Shown: one piece after another, positions 1-6,491 of the stretch
Layout of the letters: each line of letters opens with the position of its first letter
Position numbering within the stretch: the first letter of the stretch is position 1
Source: DATESZ01 sp035283845
GTDB taxonomy: Bacteria; Desulfobacterota; Syntrophia; Syntrophales; JACQWR01
Direction: 5' to 3'
Length of the DNA: 6,641 nt
Assembly (NCBI GenBank): GCA_035283845.1
Contig: DATESZ010000265.1
Span: 1-6,641 of the forward strand
Program-made: the position numbers and the translations under genes
The notes under the pieces: generated by a model
What the model was told of the DNA's origin: nothing
Databases searched by the model: none
The model's input: the letters and a program-made list of their open reading frames with translations, nothing else

Positions 1-160
1 GAACCTCTATGTCGGCGGCGCCTCGACCTATCCCGGCGGGTGTGTGATCTGGGGGCCGGGGTATATTGTTGCCAATGCGGTGGCCGAAGACCTGGGCATC
101 AAGAAGTGGTGGAAGGAGCCGGAGAAGGTGACTCGCGCCAAGAAGCTGGGGTTGCTGTAA
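1..160 (+). CDS. FAD-dependent oxidoreductase, CrtI/phytoene dehydrogenase-like, C-terminal end only
   Basis: The gene runs in from beyond the left edge. The frame starting at base 2 gives 52 residues and ends in TAA at 158-160. The visible part begins NLYVGGASTYPGGCV and continues through WGPGY, AN and AEDLGI. This pattern matches the C-terminal FAD-contacting segment of CrtI-like and RetSat-like amine-oxidase-fold flavoproteins, where a 'hydrophobic-GAS-x-x-PGG' loop is followed by a helix with GPGY and A-N-A. Such enzymes oxidise or reduce carbon-carbon bonds, for example in carotenoids or retinol. The tail is basic and tryptophan-containing (KKWWKEPEK). The N-terminal dinucleotide-binding motif and the substrate-determining region are outside the window, so no substrate can be assigned. 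The SDR gene follows on the same strand after 72 nt, which suggests a shared transcript. The superfamily call is fairly secure; the specific function is not. Confidence 0.72.
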   Translation, partial: NLYVGGASTYPGGCVIWGPGYIVANAVAEDLGIKKWWKEPEKVTRAKKLGLL

Positions 161-221
161 ATAAACATTTAAGTAAGGATAATTTTTTTAATCCAATGAG
201 TTTTAAAACCCGAATAATGAC

Positions 222-227
222 AGGAGG
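222..227 (+). promoter_or_regulatory. Strong Shine-Dalgarno site of the SDR gene
   Basis: AGGAGG lies 5 nt upstream of the ATG at 233 and is a perfect anti-SD match. It fixes the start of the SDR gene and makes the out-of-frame ATG at 217 irrelevant. Confidence 0.85.
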
Positions 228-232
228 GAAAG

Positions 233-994
233 ATGAAACTGAAGGATAAGGTAGCAATCATTACGGGAGGAGGGCAGGGAATCGGCAAGGAATATGCTTT
301 AGGATTTGCCCGGGAAGGCGCCATAGTGGTAATTGCGGAGATCAAATTGGAGAATGCTCAACGGGTCGTCAAAGAAATTGAGAGCCAGGGCGGCAAGGCC
401 ATAGCTGTCCGGACCGATGTTACGTCCGAGGCTGATGCCCGGGAAGTGGTTGAGAAGACGATTGCGACCTTTGGCCGGATCGATGCGTTGGTAAACAATG
501 CAGCCATCTATTACGGCCTAGAGATGAAACCCTTTGAGTTCCTCAGTGAAAAGGAGTGGGATGCCATGATGGCAGTGAATGTGAAGGGGCTCTTTATTAT
601 GAGCAAGGCGGCGATGCCCCAGATGAAGAAACAGAAGAGCGGCTCGATTATCAATATCAGCTCCGGCACCTGGTTGTTTGGGATACCCTATTTACTGCAT
701 TATGTAACTTCGAAGGCGGCTGTAGTGGGATTTACGCGGGCACTGGCGCGGGAGATAGGCGAGCATGGCATCCGGGTAAATGCGATTTCCCCCGGTTTTA
801 CCATGAGTGAAGCAAGTAAGACAATGAAGGGTACCCCGCCAGGGATGGCTGAAATGATTGCCGATCAGACCTCCCTCAAACGGAATCAACAACCAGAGGA
901 TCTGGTAGGCGCCTGTGTATTTCTGGCCTCTGATGATTCCGGTTTCATAACGGGTCAGCTTCTCAATGTTGATGGAGGATGGGTAATGCACTGA
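233..994 (+). CDS. Classical short-chain dehydrogenase/reductase (FabG-like SDR oxidoreductase)
   Basis: This 253-residue protein has the usual classical SDR length. The Rossmann cofactor motif TGGGQGIG is at 11-18 and NNAA at 88-91. The catalytic tetrad is visible as N116, S144, Y157 and K161 (Y-V-T-S-K). The PG motif after RVNAIS is at 187-188, and the C-terminus carries the typical ITGQLLNVDGGW. It is expected to be a soluble NAD(P)-dependent alcohol dehydrogenase or ketoreductase. An acidic residue (E36) ends the second beta strand, which in SDRs usually favours NAD(H) over NADP(H); that is inference. Similarity to FabG is general to the family and does not make this the fatty-acid enzyme, since no other fab gene is nearby. 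It sits 72 nt after an FAD-oxidoreductase and is probably co-transcribed with it, perhaps acting on the same catabolic intermediate. The substrate is unknown. The start is well supported by the AGGAGG site. Confidence 0.93.
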   Translation: MKLKDKVAIITGGGQGIGKEYALGFAREGAIVVIAEIKLENAQRVVKEIESQGGKAIAVRTDVTSEADAREVVEKTIATFGRIDALVNNAAIYYGLEMKPFEFLSEKEWDAMMAVNVKGLFIMSKAAMPQMKKQKSGSIINISSGTWLFGIPYLLHYVTSKAAVVGFTRALAREIGEHGIRVNAISPGFTMSEASKTMKGTPPGMAEMIADQTSLKRNQQPEDLVGACVFLASDDSGFITGQLLNVDGGWVMH

Positions 995-1020
995 TCTTTA
1001 CTGGTAAGCACTCAGCATCT

Positions 1021-2307
1021 TCAAGCCTTCTGGAGCACATTCGGTCCACCGCCTTTGACACGGCTCAGAAGGGCAAGCCCCAGGATAAAAAAGATGGCAA
1101 TGAAGAGAATTGCCGGCCGCTGACTGCCGAGGGTCGAGGATATCTGACCGAAAATCAACGGACCGAAGATTGCTGATGTCTTACCAACAAGGGAATAAAC
1201 GCCGAAGTATTCTGTCTCTTTTCCTTCGGGGATGAACTGGGTGAAGAAAGCGCGGGTGCCTGCCTGGACTGAACCCAGGCCTAAGCCGGCCATCCAGGCA
1301 ACCAGCCAGAACTGGGCTTTTCGCTGGACCAGGAAAGCCGATATGGAAACCAGTGACCACAAAAGGAGAGATAGACAGACCACAGGTTTAGGTCCCCAGG
1401 TATCGGTGGGCTTCGAGAGCGCAAAGGAGCCGACAAGCGCCGCGACCTGTACCATAAGGTAGAGGGCGATCAGCTCTCCCTGCAGGAAGCCAAAGGTGGT
1501 AGCGGCCAGGCTGCTTGAAAATACGATAACCGTATTCACCCCGTCTTCATAGATCATGTAGGAAATAAGAAACTTTCTCGCTTCCTTTCCACACCATACC
1601 TCCTGTAAGGCTTCCCAGGCTTTTTTAATGCCCATGAGGCCGGCCTGGAATGTGGTTGCGTCTGATTTCTTATCCCGTGGTAAAAAGAGAAAGGCGGGGA
1701 GAGAGAAAAAAGCGAGAAACAGAGCCACCATCAGCCAGATTTGTTCGAACCGCCCGGATTTTGCCAACGGCAGCGCAATGAGAAGCGAAAGGATGGACCC
1801 GGCGTACCCAACGGAGAAACCCCAGCCGGAGACCCGTCCCTGGTAGTTGATCGGCACGATTTGCGGGAGGAAAGAGTTATAAAACACCAGCCCCCCCTCC
1901 ATGCCGACGTTCGCCATGACGATGAGAATGAACCCCGAAAGCGCCAAGCCCGGTGTAAGGAGGGAAAAGCCTGCGACGGCCGCAATACAGATCACGGTAT
2001 AGAGGGCCAGCAGTTGCTTTCTTAAACCTGCAAAGCCGGCAATGCCCCCGAGGATGGGAGAAGACAGCGAAACTATCAGCATGCTCAGCGATATCGCCCG
2101 GCCCCACCAGAGATCGCCGTCTCCCGTCGCATTTCCCACGATCACGTTAATATAGTAAACTTGGAAAATGACGGCAGCGATGACGGCAGAATAGCTTGAA
2201 TTAGCGAAGTCGAATAAACACCAACTGATGATTTGTTTTTTGTTCTCGCCAATGTCCCCGGAGAACTTCCCCCCTTCTTTTGATGAGTCCTTCTTACAAA
2301 TAATCAT
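1021..2307 (-). CDS. MFS transporter, UMF1 (Atg22-like) family
   Basis: This 428-residue, very hydrophobic protein has about twelve predicted membrane segments (roughly 39-57, 70-92, 98-116, 120-142, 161-182, 188-210, 244-266, 277-297, 306-325, 331-353, 369-390, 397-415). Family signatures are SWCLFDFANSSYS at 28-40, FYNSFLPQI at 142-150, GRVSGWGFSVGYAGS at 157-171, the acidic DGVNT at 255-259, and GLGSVQAGTRAFF at 343-355 followed by P and EYFGVYSLVGK. Together these point to the UMF1/Atg22-like branch of the major facilitator superfamily in the inner membrane. Yeast Atg22 effluxes amino acids from the vacuole; bacterial substrates are mostly unknown and none is claimed here. The ATG at 2307 is 18 nt after the rimO stop, in the same frame as rimO, and lacks a clear SD. 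No alternative ATG, GTG or TTG precedes the conserved SWCLFDFANSS block, so this start is the only reasonable one. Translation may depend on ribosomes finishing rimO. It is the last gene of the ftsK-rimO transcript. Confidence 0.9.
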   Translation of the reverse strand: MIICKKDSSKEGGKFSGDIGENKKQIISWCLFDFANSSYSAVIAAVIFQVYYINVIVGNATGDGDLWWGRAISLSMLIVSLSSPILGGIAGFAGLRKQLLALYTVICIAAVAGFSLLTPGLALSGFILIVMANVGMEGGLVFYNSFLPQIVPINYQGRVSGWGFSVGYAGSILSLLIALPLAKSGRFEQIWLMVALFLAFFSLPAFLFLPRDKKSDATTFQAGLMGIKKAWEALQEVWCGKEARKFLISYMIYEDGVNTVIVFSSSLAATTFGFLQGELIALYLMVQVAALVGSFALSKPTDTWGPKPVVCLSLLLWSLVSISAFLVQRKAQFWLVAWMAGLGLGSVQAGTRAFFTQFIPEGKETEYFGVYSLVGKTSAIFGPLIFGQISSTLGSQRPAILFIAIFFILGLALLSRVKGGGPNVLQKA

Positions 2308-2325
2308 CGTATTGTAATGCAGGAG

Positions 2326-3678
2326 TTAAACATTATTCATATCCCCGGCTTCAGCAAAAAGGTCATATGTGTCGGCGCCGGTAATCAGGCATTCTGCAAA
2401 ATCGCCGGCGACAAAATTTCCCCCCTTCACATAGGTAACGCCATCAATATCCGGGGCCTGACGGCGGCATCTCCCTACAAAAGGATAAGTGGAGATATCG
2501 CTTTTCCCTTCGATCAGCACTTCCTGAGAGCAACCGATCAAGGATTTATTGATTTCATAGGAGATAATCGCCTGCTCCTCCATCAGTTGTCCGCGCCTGC
2601 GTTCCTTTGTTTTTTCTGTAATATGTCCGGGAATGCTTGCCGCCCCGGTTTCTTCTTCCCGGGAATATTTAAAGACACCAAGGTGATCAAATCTTATTTC
2701 TGCGATAAAATTTAAGAGTTTTTTAAATTTCGACGGCGTTTCTCCGGGAAACCCCACGATAAGCGACGTGCGTAAAGCCACGTCGGGGATGGCTGCTTTT
2801 ATCATGGCAACACATTTCCTTATCCCGGCACTCCCTAATTGCCTATGCATGGCCTTAAGGATATCATCGTCTATATGTTGTATGGGAATATCAAGATAGG
2901 GGCAGATTTTATCTTCCTCAGCCACTACTTTAAGCGTCCTTTCATCAAGCTTTCCCGGGTAGGTATAGAGCAACCTGATCCAACGCAGATCGGCGATAGA
3001 GGCGAGATTCTTCAGGAGTTCGCCGAGGGTCGGTTTTTCCCGCAAATCCCTTCCGTAAGCCGTGGTATCCTGGGCGGTAATGATAATTTCCCTAACTCCT
3101 TCCGCAGTTAGTTTTTGCGCCTCCTTAAGGATGTCGTCCATCCGTCTGCTCCTTGCTCTACCTCTGATGGCAGGGATGATGCAGTAGGAACAGAAGTTGG
3201 AGCAACCTTCGGCGATCTTCAGATAGGCGCTGTAAAAAGGGGTGGAGAGAAGGCGCGCATGATCCGACCCCATTAGAAATGAGGGATTATTCACAATGGT
3301 TGTCGGTGTTGATTTTTCTCTGTCTATAAGCCTGTCTAAATGAGTGGCGATATGGGGAACTTCATTTGTGTCCAGAAAGATATCAACCTCGGGTAATTCT
3401 TCTACCAACGCCTTTCCGTAACGTTGGGGAAGGCAGCCGGTAACCACAAGGTAGCGGTACATACCGGCCTTTTTCCATGCGGCTGCGCGCAGGATTTCCT
3501 CTATAGATTCTTCCTTGGCGGGGAGAATAAAAGCGCAGGTATTGACCAGGACAATTCCAGCGTCCCGGGGATTGGCCGCCAACTGGTAACCGCCTTTTGC
3601 CAGCGCCGCCGCCATTACTTCCGAATCAACTAAATTTTTCGGGCAACCGAGGCTTATGATATAGGTGTTCTTATTCAA
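2326..3678 (-). CDS. rimO: Ribosomal protein S12 methylthiotransferase RimO (radical SAM)
   Basis: This 450-residue cytosolic enzyme uses two iron-sulfur clusters and S-adenosylmethionine to methylthiolate a conserved aspartate of ribosomal protein S12. The N-terminal UPF0004 domain supplies cysteines C12 (SLGCPKNLVDSE), C48 (VNTCAFI) and C82 (TGCLPQR). The radical SAM core carries C159-x3-C163-x2-C166 in EGCSNFCSYCIIP. AQDTTAYGRD at 202-211, PYLDIPIQH at 260-268 and GVFKYSREE at 334-342 fit RimO better than the tRNA enzyme MiaB. The C-terminal TRAM domain (about 376-445) contains VGRCRRQAPDIDG, also RimO-like. All six cluster cysteines are present. The start codon is TTG at 3676-3678, overlapping the ftsK stop as TTGA. 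An AGGAG 9 nt upstream supports it, and the first ATG (M22) lies beyond the essential C12. The enzyme is probably translated by coupling to ftsK. Confidence 0.96.
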   Translation of the reverse strand: MNKNTYIISLGCPKNLVDSEVMAAALAKGGYQLAANPRDAGIVLVNTCAFILPAKEESIEEILRAAAWKKAGMYRYLVVTGCLPQRYGKALVEELPEVDIFLDTNEVPHIATHLDRLIDREKSTPTTIVNNPSFLMGSDHARLLSTPFYSAYLKIAEGCSNFCSYCIIPAIRGRARSRRMDDILKEAQKLTAEGVREIIITAQDTTAYGRDLREKPTLGELLKNLASIADLRWIRLLYTYPGKLDERTLKVVAEEDKICPYLDIPIQHIDDDILKAMHRQLGSAGIRKCVAMIKAAIPDVALRTSLIVGFPGETPSKFKKLLNFIAEIRFDHLGVFKYSREEETGAASIPGHITEKTKERRRGQLMEEQAIISYEINKSLIGCSQEVLIEGKSDISTYPFVGRCRRQAPDIDGVTYVKGGNFVAGDFAECLITGADTYDLFAEAGDMNNV

Positions 3679-5894
3679 TGAGGCAATCTCCTGCCCAGCA
3701 CTTTGCGTGGTTTTACCCCGTCAGAAGAGCCCACGATACCGTCTGCTTCCATACGTTCAATTATGCGGGCGGCACGGTTATAACCTATTTTCAAATATCG
3801 CTGCACGAGGGATACGGAAGCGTGTCCCAGTTCGGTAACTAACTCTACAGCCTCGTCATATTTTTCATCGAATTCGTCGGCTTTTTTTTCGTCTCCGGGC
3901 AATCCTGCTTCATATTTCAAGATAGATTCATCATAGGCCGGTTCGGCCTGTTTTGTGATGAAATCAACGATTCTTTCGATCTCCTTATCCGATACGTAGG
4001 CGCCATGAATGCGGGTAAGTTTTGACGTGCCGGGAGGAATGAAAAGCATATCGCCGGCGCCCAATAATTTCTCCGCCCCGTGCTGATCAATGATGGTGCG
4101 GGAATCAACCTTCGATGACACCTGAAAGGATATGCGTGTAGGGAAGTTGGCCTTGATGACGCCGGTGATGACGTCCACAGAGGGCCTCTGGGTAGCGAGA
4201 ATCAGATGGATGCCCGCTGCCCTTGCCATCTGGGCGAGGCGCGCCAGGGATTCCTCCACATTTCTCTGAGCGACCAGCATCAGATCCGCCAGTTCGTCGA
4301 TGAGAATCACAATATAAGGCAACTTTTGCGGCAACGGGATATCTTCAGTTCCTATAATGGTATGCGCGCTTTCTCCATTCTTGCGCAGGCGTTCCCATAT
4401 GCCGCTTTTACCCGGCTCCCGGCTTGCCTTTTCCACTATCTGATTGTAGGTTTCGATGTTTTTTACCCCCAAAATCCCGATCGTATGATAGCGGCGTTCC
4501 ATTTCATCCACGGCCCATTTCAGTACCTGGGCGGCCATTTTGGGATCCAGCACTACCGGGTGGAGTAGATGAGGTATGCCCTCGTAGGAAGAAAATTCCA
4601 ATCTCTTTGGGTCTATCATGAGGAATTTGACTTCGTCAGGCGGCGCCTTGAACAGGATGCTGCAAATCAAGGCATTAAGGGAAACGCTTTTCCCCGAACC
4701 AGTCGTGCCGGCAATAAGGAGATGTGGCATCCTGGCGAGATCCGTGACCACGGGTGCGCCTGTTATATCCACCCCCAAGGCAATGGGCAGTCGGAAGGAA
4801 GAGGTCAGGAACGTGTCGTTGTCAAGTACGTCTTTCAACCGTACAGGCTCCCTCTCCTGCAGGGGTATTTCAATGCCTACCGCCGCCTTTCCCGGTATGG
4901 GCGCAATGATCCTGACGCTCGGCGCTTTCAGCGCTAAAGCAAGATCGTCGGACAGGTTGGTGATTTTATTTATTTTAACACCCGGCGCAGGTTCCAGTTC
5001 GTACATGGTGATGACGGGACCCGGTTTGATTTCCGCCACCTTTCCCTCTACACCGAAGTCAAAGAGTTTTTTCTCCAGGAGACGGGCGTTGGCGAGCAGG
5101 GTTTCCCTCTTGACTTTCGTATCTCTGTGTTCCACCTGGTCAAGAAGCGTAAGCGGCGGCAACTTGAATTCGCTATCTGCCCGGCGGAATTCAGAACGTG
5201 CCTGCCCAAGGTGCATTTGCTTCCCCTCCTTCTCGCCGGACGGCGCCTCGACAAGGGGCGCAGACTTTTTCTGCCTGTCCTTTTTTTCTTTTTTTCCCAC
5301 TGACAATATTCCCATCTCGGCAACACTTAATTTTATATTGATTGCTACTGAAGAAAACCAGGCAACAATTTTTTTTGTTATTTTCAGGATAGATATGTCA
5401 AACATGATCATAAGAGATATGATGGCAGCGAGTATCAGCAAGAGATAGGCGCCGATCCTATTGAAATAGCCGTTAAGAAACTGCGCCAGTACATCACCCG
5501 AAACCCCCCCTGCCTGAAACCTTGTATTAAAGACATGGAGTTCCCCAATAGTCAGAGCGAAGAGCCCTGCAGTGGCAAGGATAAATGAGGCAAAGCTTGA
5601 CACAGAAAATGTGCCAATTACGGAGGCGCTTTGTTTAAAGTATCTTAAGGAGAGGATAAACAAAAAAATCGGCAGGAACAAGGCTGCGAGCCCAAGTATC
5701 TTGATTAGTGTATCAGCGGTGTAAGATCCGAAAGCGCCTATCAGGTTCCGAGGAGGTGAAGCCTCCGTTGCGTAGTGGTTGAAAGAGGAATCGGAAGGGT
5801 GATAAGAGATCAAAGCGAGCAAAAGAAAAACTGAAAGCGCAAGGAGCAGCACGGCATAGATTTCGTTTGCTCTTTTAAGGTTTTTTTCTTCCAT
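3675..5894 (-). CDS. ftsK: DNA translocase FtsK (FtsK/SpoIIIE family)
   Basis: This 739-residue protein is anchored at the division septum and pumps DNA to clear and resolve chromosome termini before cell separation. About four N-terminal membrane helices (near 13-31, 62-83, 95-117, 146-170) precede a short charged linker (about 200-245), far shorter than the long linker of E. coli FtsK. The alpha domain follows (about 246-350, with PGPVITMYELEPAPGVKI). The RecA-like motor has Walker A GTTGSGKS at 396-403, Walker B VILIDE at 529-534, and ATQRPSVDVITG followed by FPTRISF near 567-590. The C-terminal gamma winged helix (about 675-737, with GYNRAARIIERME) normally reads KOPS sequences and contacts XerCD. 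All motor residues are intact. The ATG at 5894 has only a weak ACAGG about 7 nt upstream. The gene heads the ftsK-rimO-transporter unit and is divergent from ndk. SpoIIIE is the same family, but nothing here suggests sporulation. Confidence 0.97.
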   Translation of the reverse strand: MEEKNLKRANEIYAVLLLALSVFLLLALISYHPSDSSFNHYATEASPPRNLIGAFGSYTADTLIKILGLAALFLPIFLFILSLRYFKQSASVIGTFSVSSFASFILATAGLFALTIGELHVFNTRFQAGGVSGDVLAQFLNGYFNRIGAYLLLILAAIISLMIMFDISILKITKKIVAWFSSVAINIKLSVAEMGILSVGKKEKKDRQKKSAPLVEAPSGEKEGKQMHLGQARSEFRRADSEFKLPPLTLLDQVEHRDTKVKRETLLANARLLEKKLFDFGVEGKVAEIKPGPVITMYELEPAPGVKINKITNLSDDLALALKAPSVRIIAPIPGKAAVGIEIPLQEREPVRLKDVLDNDTFLTSSFRLPIALGVDITGAPVVTDLARMPHLLIAGTTGSGKSVSLNALICSILFKAPPDEVKFLMIDPKRLEFSSYEGIPHLLHPVVLDPKMAAQVLKWAVDEMERRYHTIGILGVKNIETYNQIVEKASREPGKSGIWERLRKNGESAHTIIGTEDIPLPQKLPYIVILIDELADLMLVAQRNVEESLARLAQMARAAGIHLILATQRPSVDVITGVIKANFPTRISFQVSSKVDSRTIIDQHGAEKLLGAGDMLFIPPGTSKLTRIHGAYVSDKEIERIVDFITKQAEPAYDESILKYEAGLPGDEKKADEFDEKYDEAVELVTELGHASVSLVQRYLKIGYNRAARIIERMEADGIVGSSDGVKPRKVLGRRLPH
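3688..3692 (-). promoter_or_regulatory. Shine-Dalgarno site deciding the TTG start of rimO
   Basis: AGGAG on the minus strand, inside the last codons of ftsK, sits 9 nt before the TTG at 3678-3676. No in-frame ATG or GTG lies in the 30 nt upstream of the TTG. The next ATG downstream would remove the first cluster cysteine, so this site makes TTG the likely true start. Confidence 0.7.
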
Positions 5895-5916
5895 ATTTAT
5901 GCCTGTTGTTTGCAGC

Positions 5917-5928
5917 CCTGACGTCAGG
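5917..5928. promoter_or_regulatory. Perfect 12-bp palindrome in the ftsK leader, possible operator
   Basis: CCTGACGTCAGG reads the same on both strands. It lies 22 nt upstream of the ftsK ATG and downstream of the putative ftsK promoter, where a repressor site or a small RNA hairpin would act. I do not recognise it as a named operator. Roughly one or two such palindromes are expected by chance in a window of this size, so only its position makes it notable. Confidence 0.25.
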
Positions 5929-5949
5929 AAGGATAGTTCTTCTGCTTTT

Positions 5950-5974
5950 GTTATAATATATAACTATTTGTCAA
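5950..5974 (-). promoter_or_regulatory. Putative sigma70-type promoter for ftsK (suboptimal spacing)
   Basis: A perfect -35 hexamer TTGACA lies on the minus strand at 5974-5969. The best -10 match, TATAAC at 5955-5950, is separated by only 13 bp, shorter than the usual 16-18. The region between is almost pure A/T. The -10 forms one arm of the inverted repeat GTTATA-ATA-TATAAC (5950-5964). The predicted leader would be about 50 nt. The element may be a weak or activator-dependent promoter, or the true -10 may be elsewhere. Confidence 0.35.
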
Positions 5975-6002
5975 GAAATATTTACCTTGCGCAGTTAACG
6001 AG

Positions 6003-6031
6003 TTGACTTGATTTCTTCCTTCTGCTATGGC
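6003..6031 (+). promoter_or_regulatory. Putative sigma70-type promoter for ndk
   Basis: TTGACT at 6003-6008 and TATGGC at 6026-6031 are separated by exactly 17 bp. The -10 is preceded by TGC, giving an extended -10 (TGn) context that can compensate for its imperfect hexamer. Transcription would start near 6038 and leave a leader of about 37 nt before the ndk ATG. It faces away from the ftsK promoter, with about 30 bp between the two -35 elements. Confidence 0.55.
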
Positions 6032-6074
6032 AGTCGACGAATCTAAATAAAAGCATCAAAGGGGATAAGAAAGT

Positions 6075-6491
6075 ATGGAAAGAACCCTGTCAATTATCAA
6101 GCCGGACGGAGTTGCCCGCGGGCTTGTCGGCGATGTTATCAAATATCTGGAAAAAAACAGCCTCAAAATCGTGGCCATGAAGATGCTTCATATGACCAAA
6201 AACCAGGCAGAGGGCTTCTATGCGGTGCATAAAGAAAGGCCTTTTTTTCAGAGCCTTACGGAATTCATGTCCTCAGGGCCTGTCGTTGTCATGGTGCTGG
6301 AAGGAGAAAACGTGATTGCGAGATACAGGGACCTGATGGGAGCTACGGACTGTCGGTTTGCCGCCGAGGGCACCATCAGAAGAGCCTTTGCCACGGACAT
6401 CGAGAAGAATGTGGTGCACGGTTCCGATGCGCCGGAAACGGCGTCCTTCGAGGTAGGATATTTCTTCAACCGTTTTGAAATATTATCCTGA
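6075..6491 (+). CDS. ndk: Nucleoside diphosphate kinase
   Basis: This 138-residue protein matches the usual bacterial Ndk length. The enzyme transfers the gamma phosphate of ATP to nucleoside diphosphates through a phosphohistidine, balancing cytosolic NTP and dNTP pools. The N-terminus ERTLSIIKPDGVARG carries the conserved lysine K9. Y49 and the ERPFF segment (54-58) follow, then RDLMGATD (85-92) and GTIRRAF (99-105). The active-site segment NVVHGSDAPETA (112-123) contains the catalytic H115. The protein ends in the typical EVGYFF. Every residue I know to be essential is present. ATG at 6075 is preceded by AGGGG about 10 nt upstream, a moderate SD, and by a promoter-like element at 6003-6031. 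The gene appears monocistronic and is divergent from ftsK. No hairpin terminator is obvious after the stop. Confidence 0.97.
   Translation: MERTLSIIKPDGVARGLVGDVIKYLEKNSLKIVAMKMLHMTKNQAEGFYAVHKERPFFQSLTEFMSSGPVVVMVLEGENVIARYRDLMGATDCRFAAEGTIRRAFATDIEKNVVHGSDAPETASFEVGYFFNRFEILS

Noticed and set aside
177..194. GGAT-(A/T-rich)-ATCC inverted repeat between the oxidoreductase and SDR genes, considered as a terminator
   Set aside because: The arms are only 4 bp, the T-run sits in the loop rather than after the stem, and no GC-rich stem is present.
40..249. 69-codon open frame spanning the oxidoreductase end and the SDR start
   Set aside because: It overlaps two better-supported coding frames in a different phase and crosses the SDR Shine-Dalgarno site.
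2317..2715. 132-codon open frame on the + strand opposite the rimO 3' end
   Set aside because: It is antisense to the RimO TRAM domain, which is clearly conserved, and it has no SD or recognisable domain.
4206..4937. Two + strand open frames of about 120 codons within the ftsK region
   Set aside because: Both are shadows of FtsK motor codons, with atypical composition and no ribosome binding site.
4618..5448. Long 276-codon open frame on the + strand, antisense to ftsK
   Set aside because: It lies wholly opposite the conserved FtsK motor and linker. Its residues (for example runs rich in S, R and P) are what the reverse complement of the Walker A region gives, and it shows no family motif.
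5952..5957. Consensus TATAAT on the + strand as an alternative ndk -10
   Set aside because: No -35-like hexamer lies 16-18 bp upstream (the bases are AAGGAT or AGGATA). The TTGACT/TATGGC pair nearer the gene is better.
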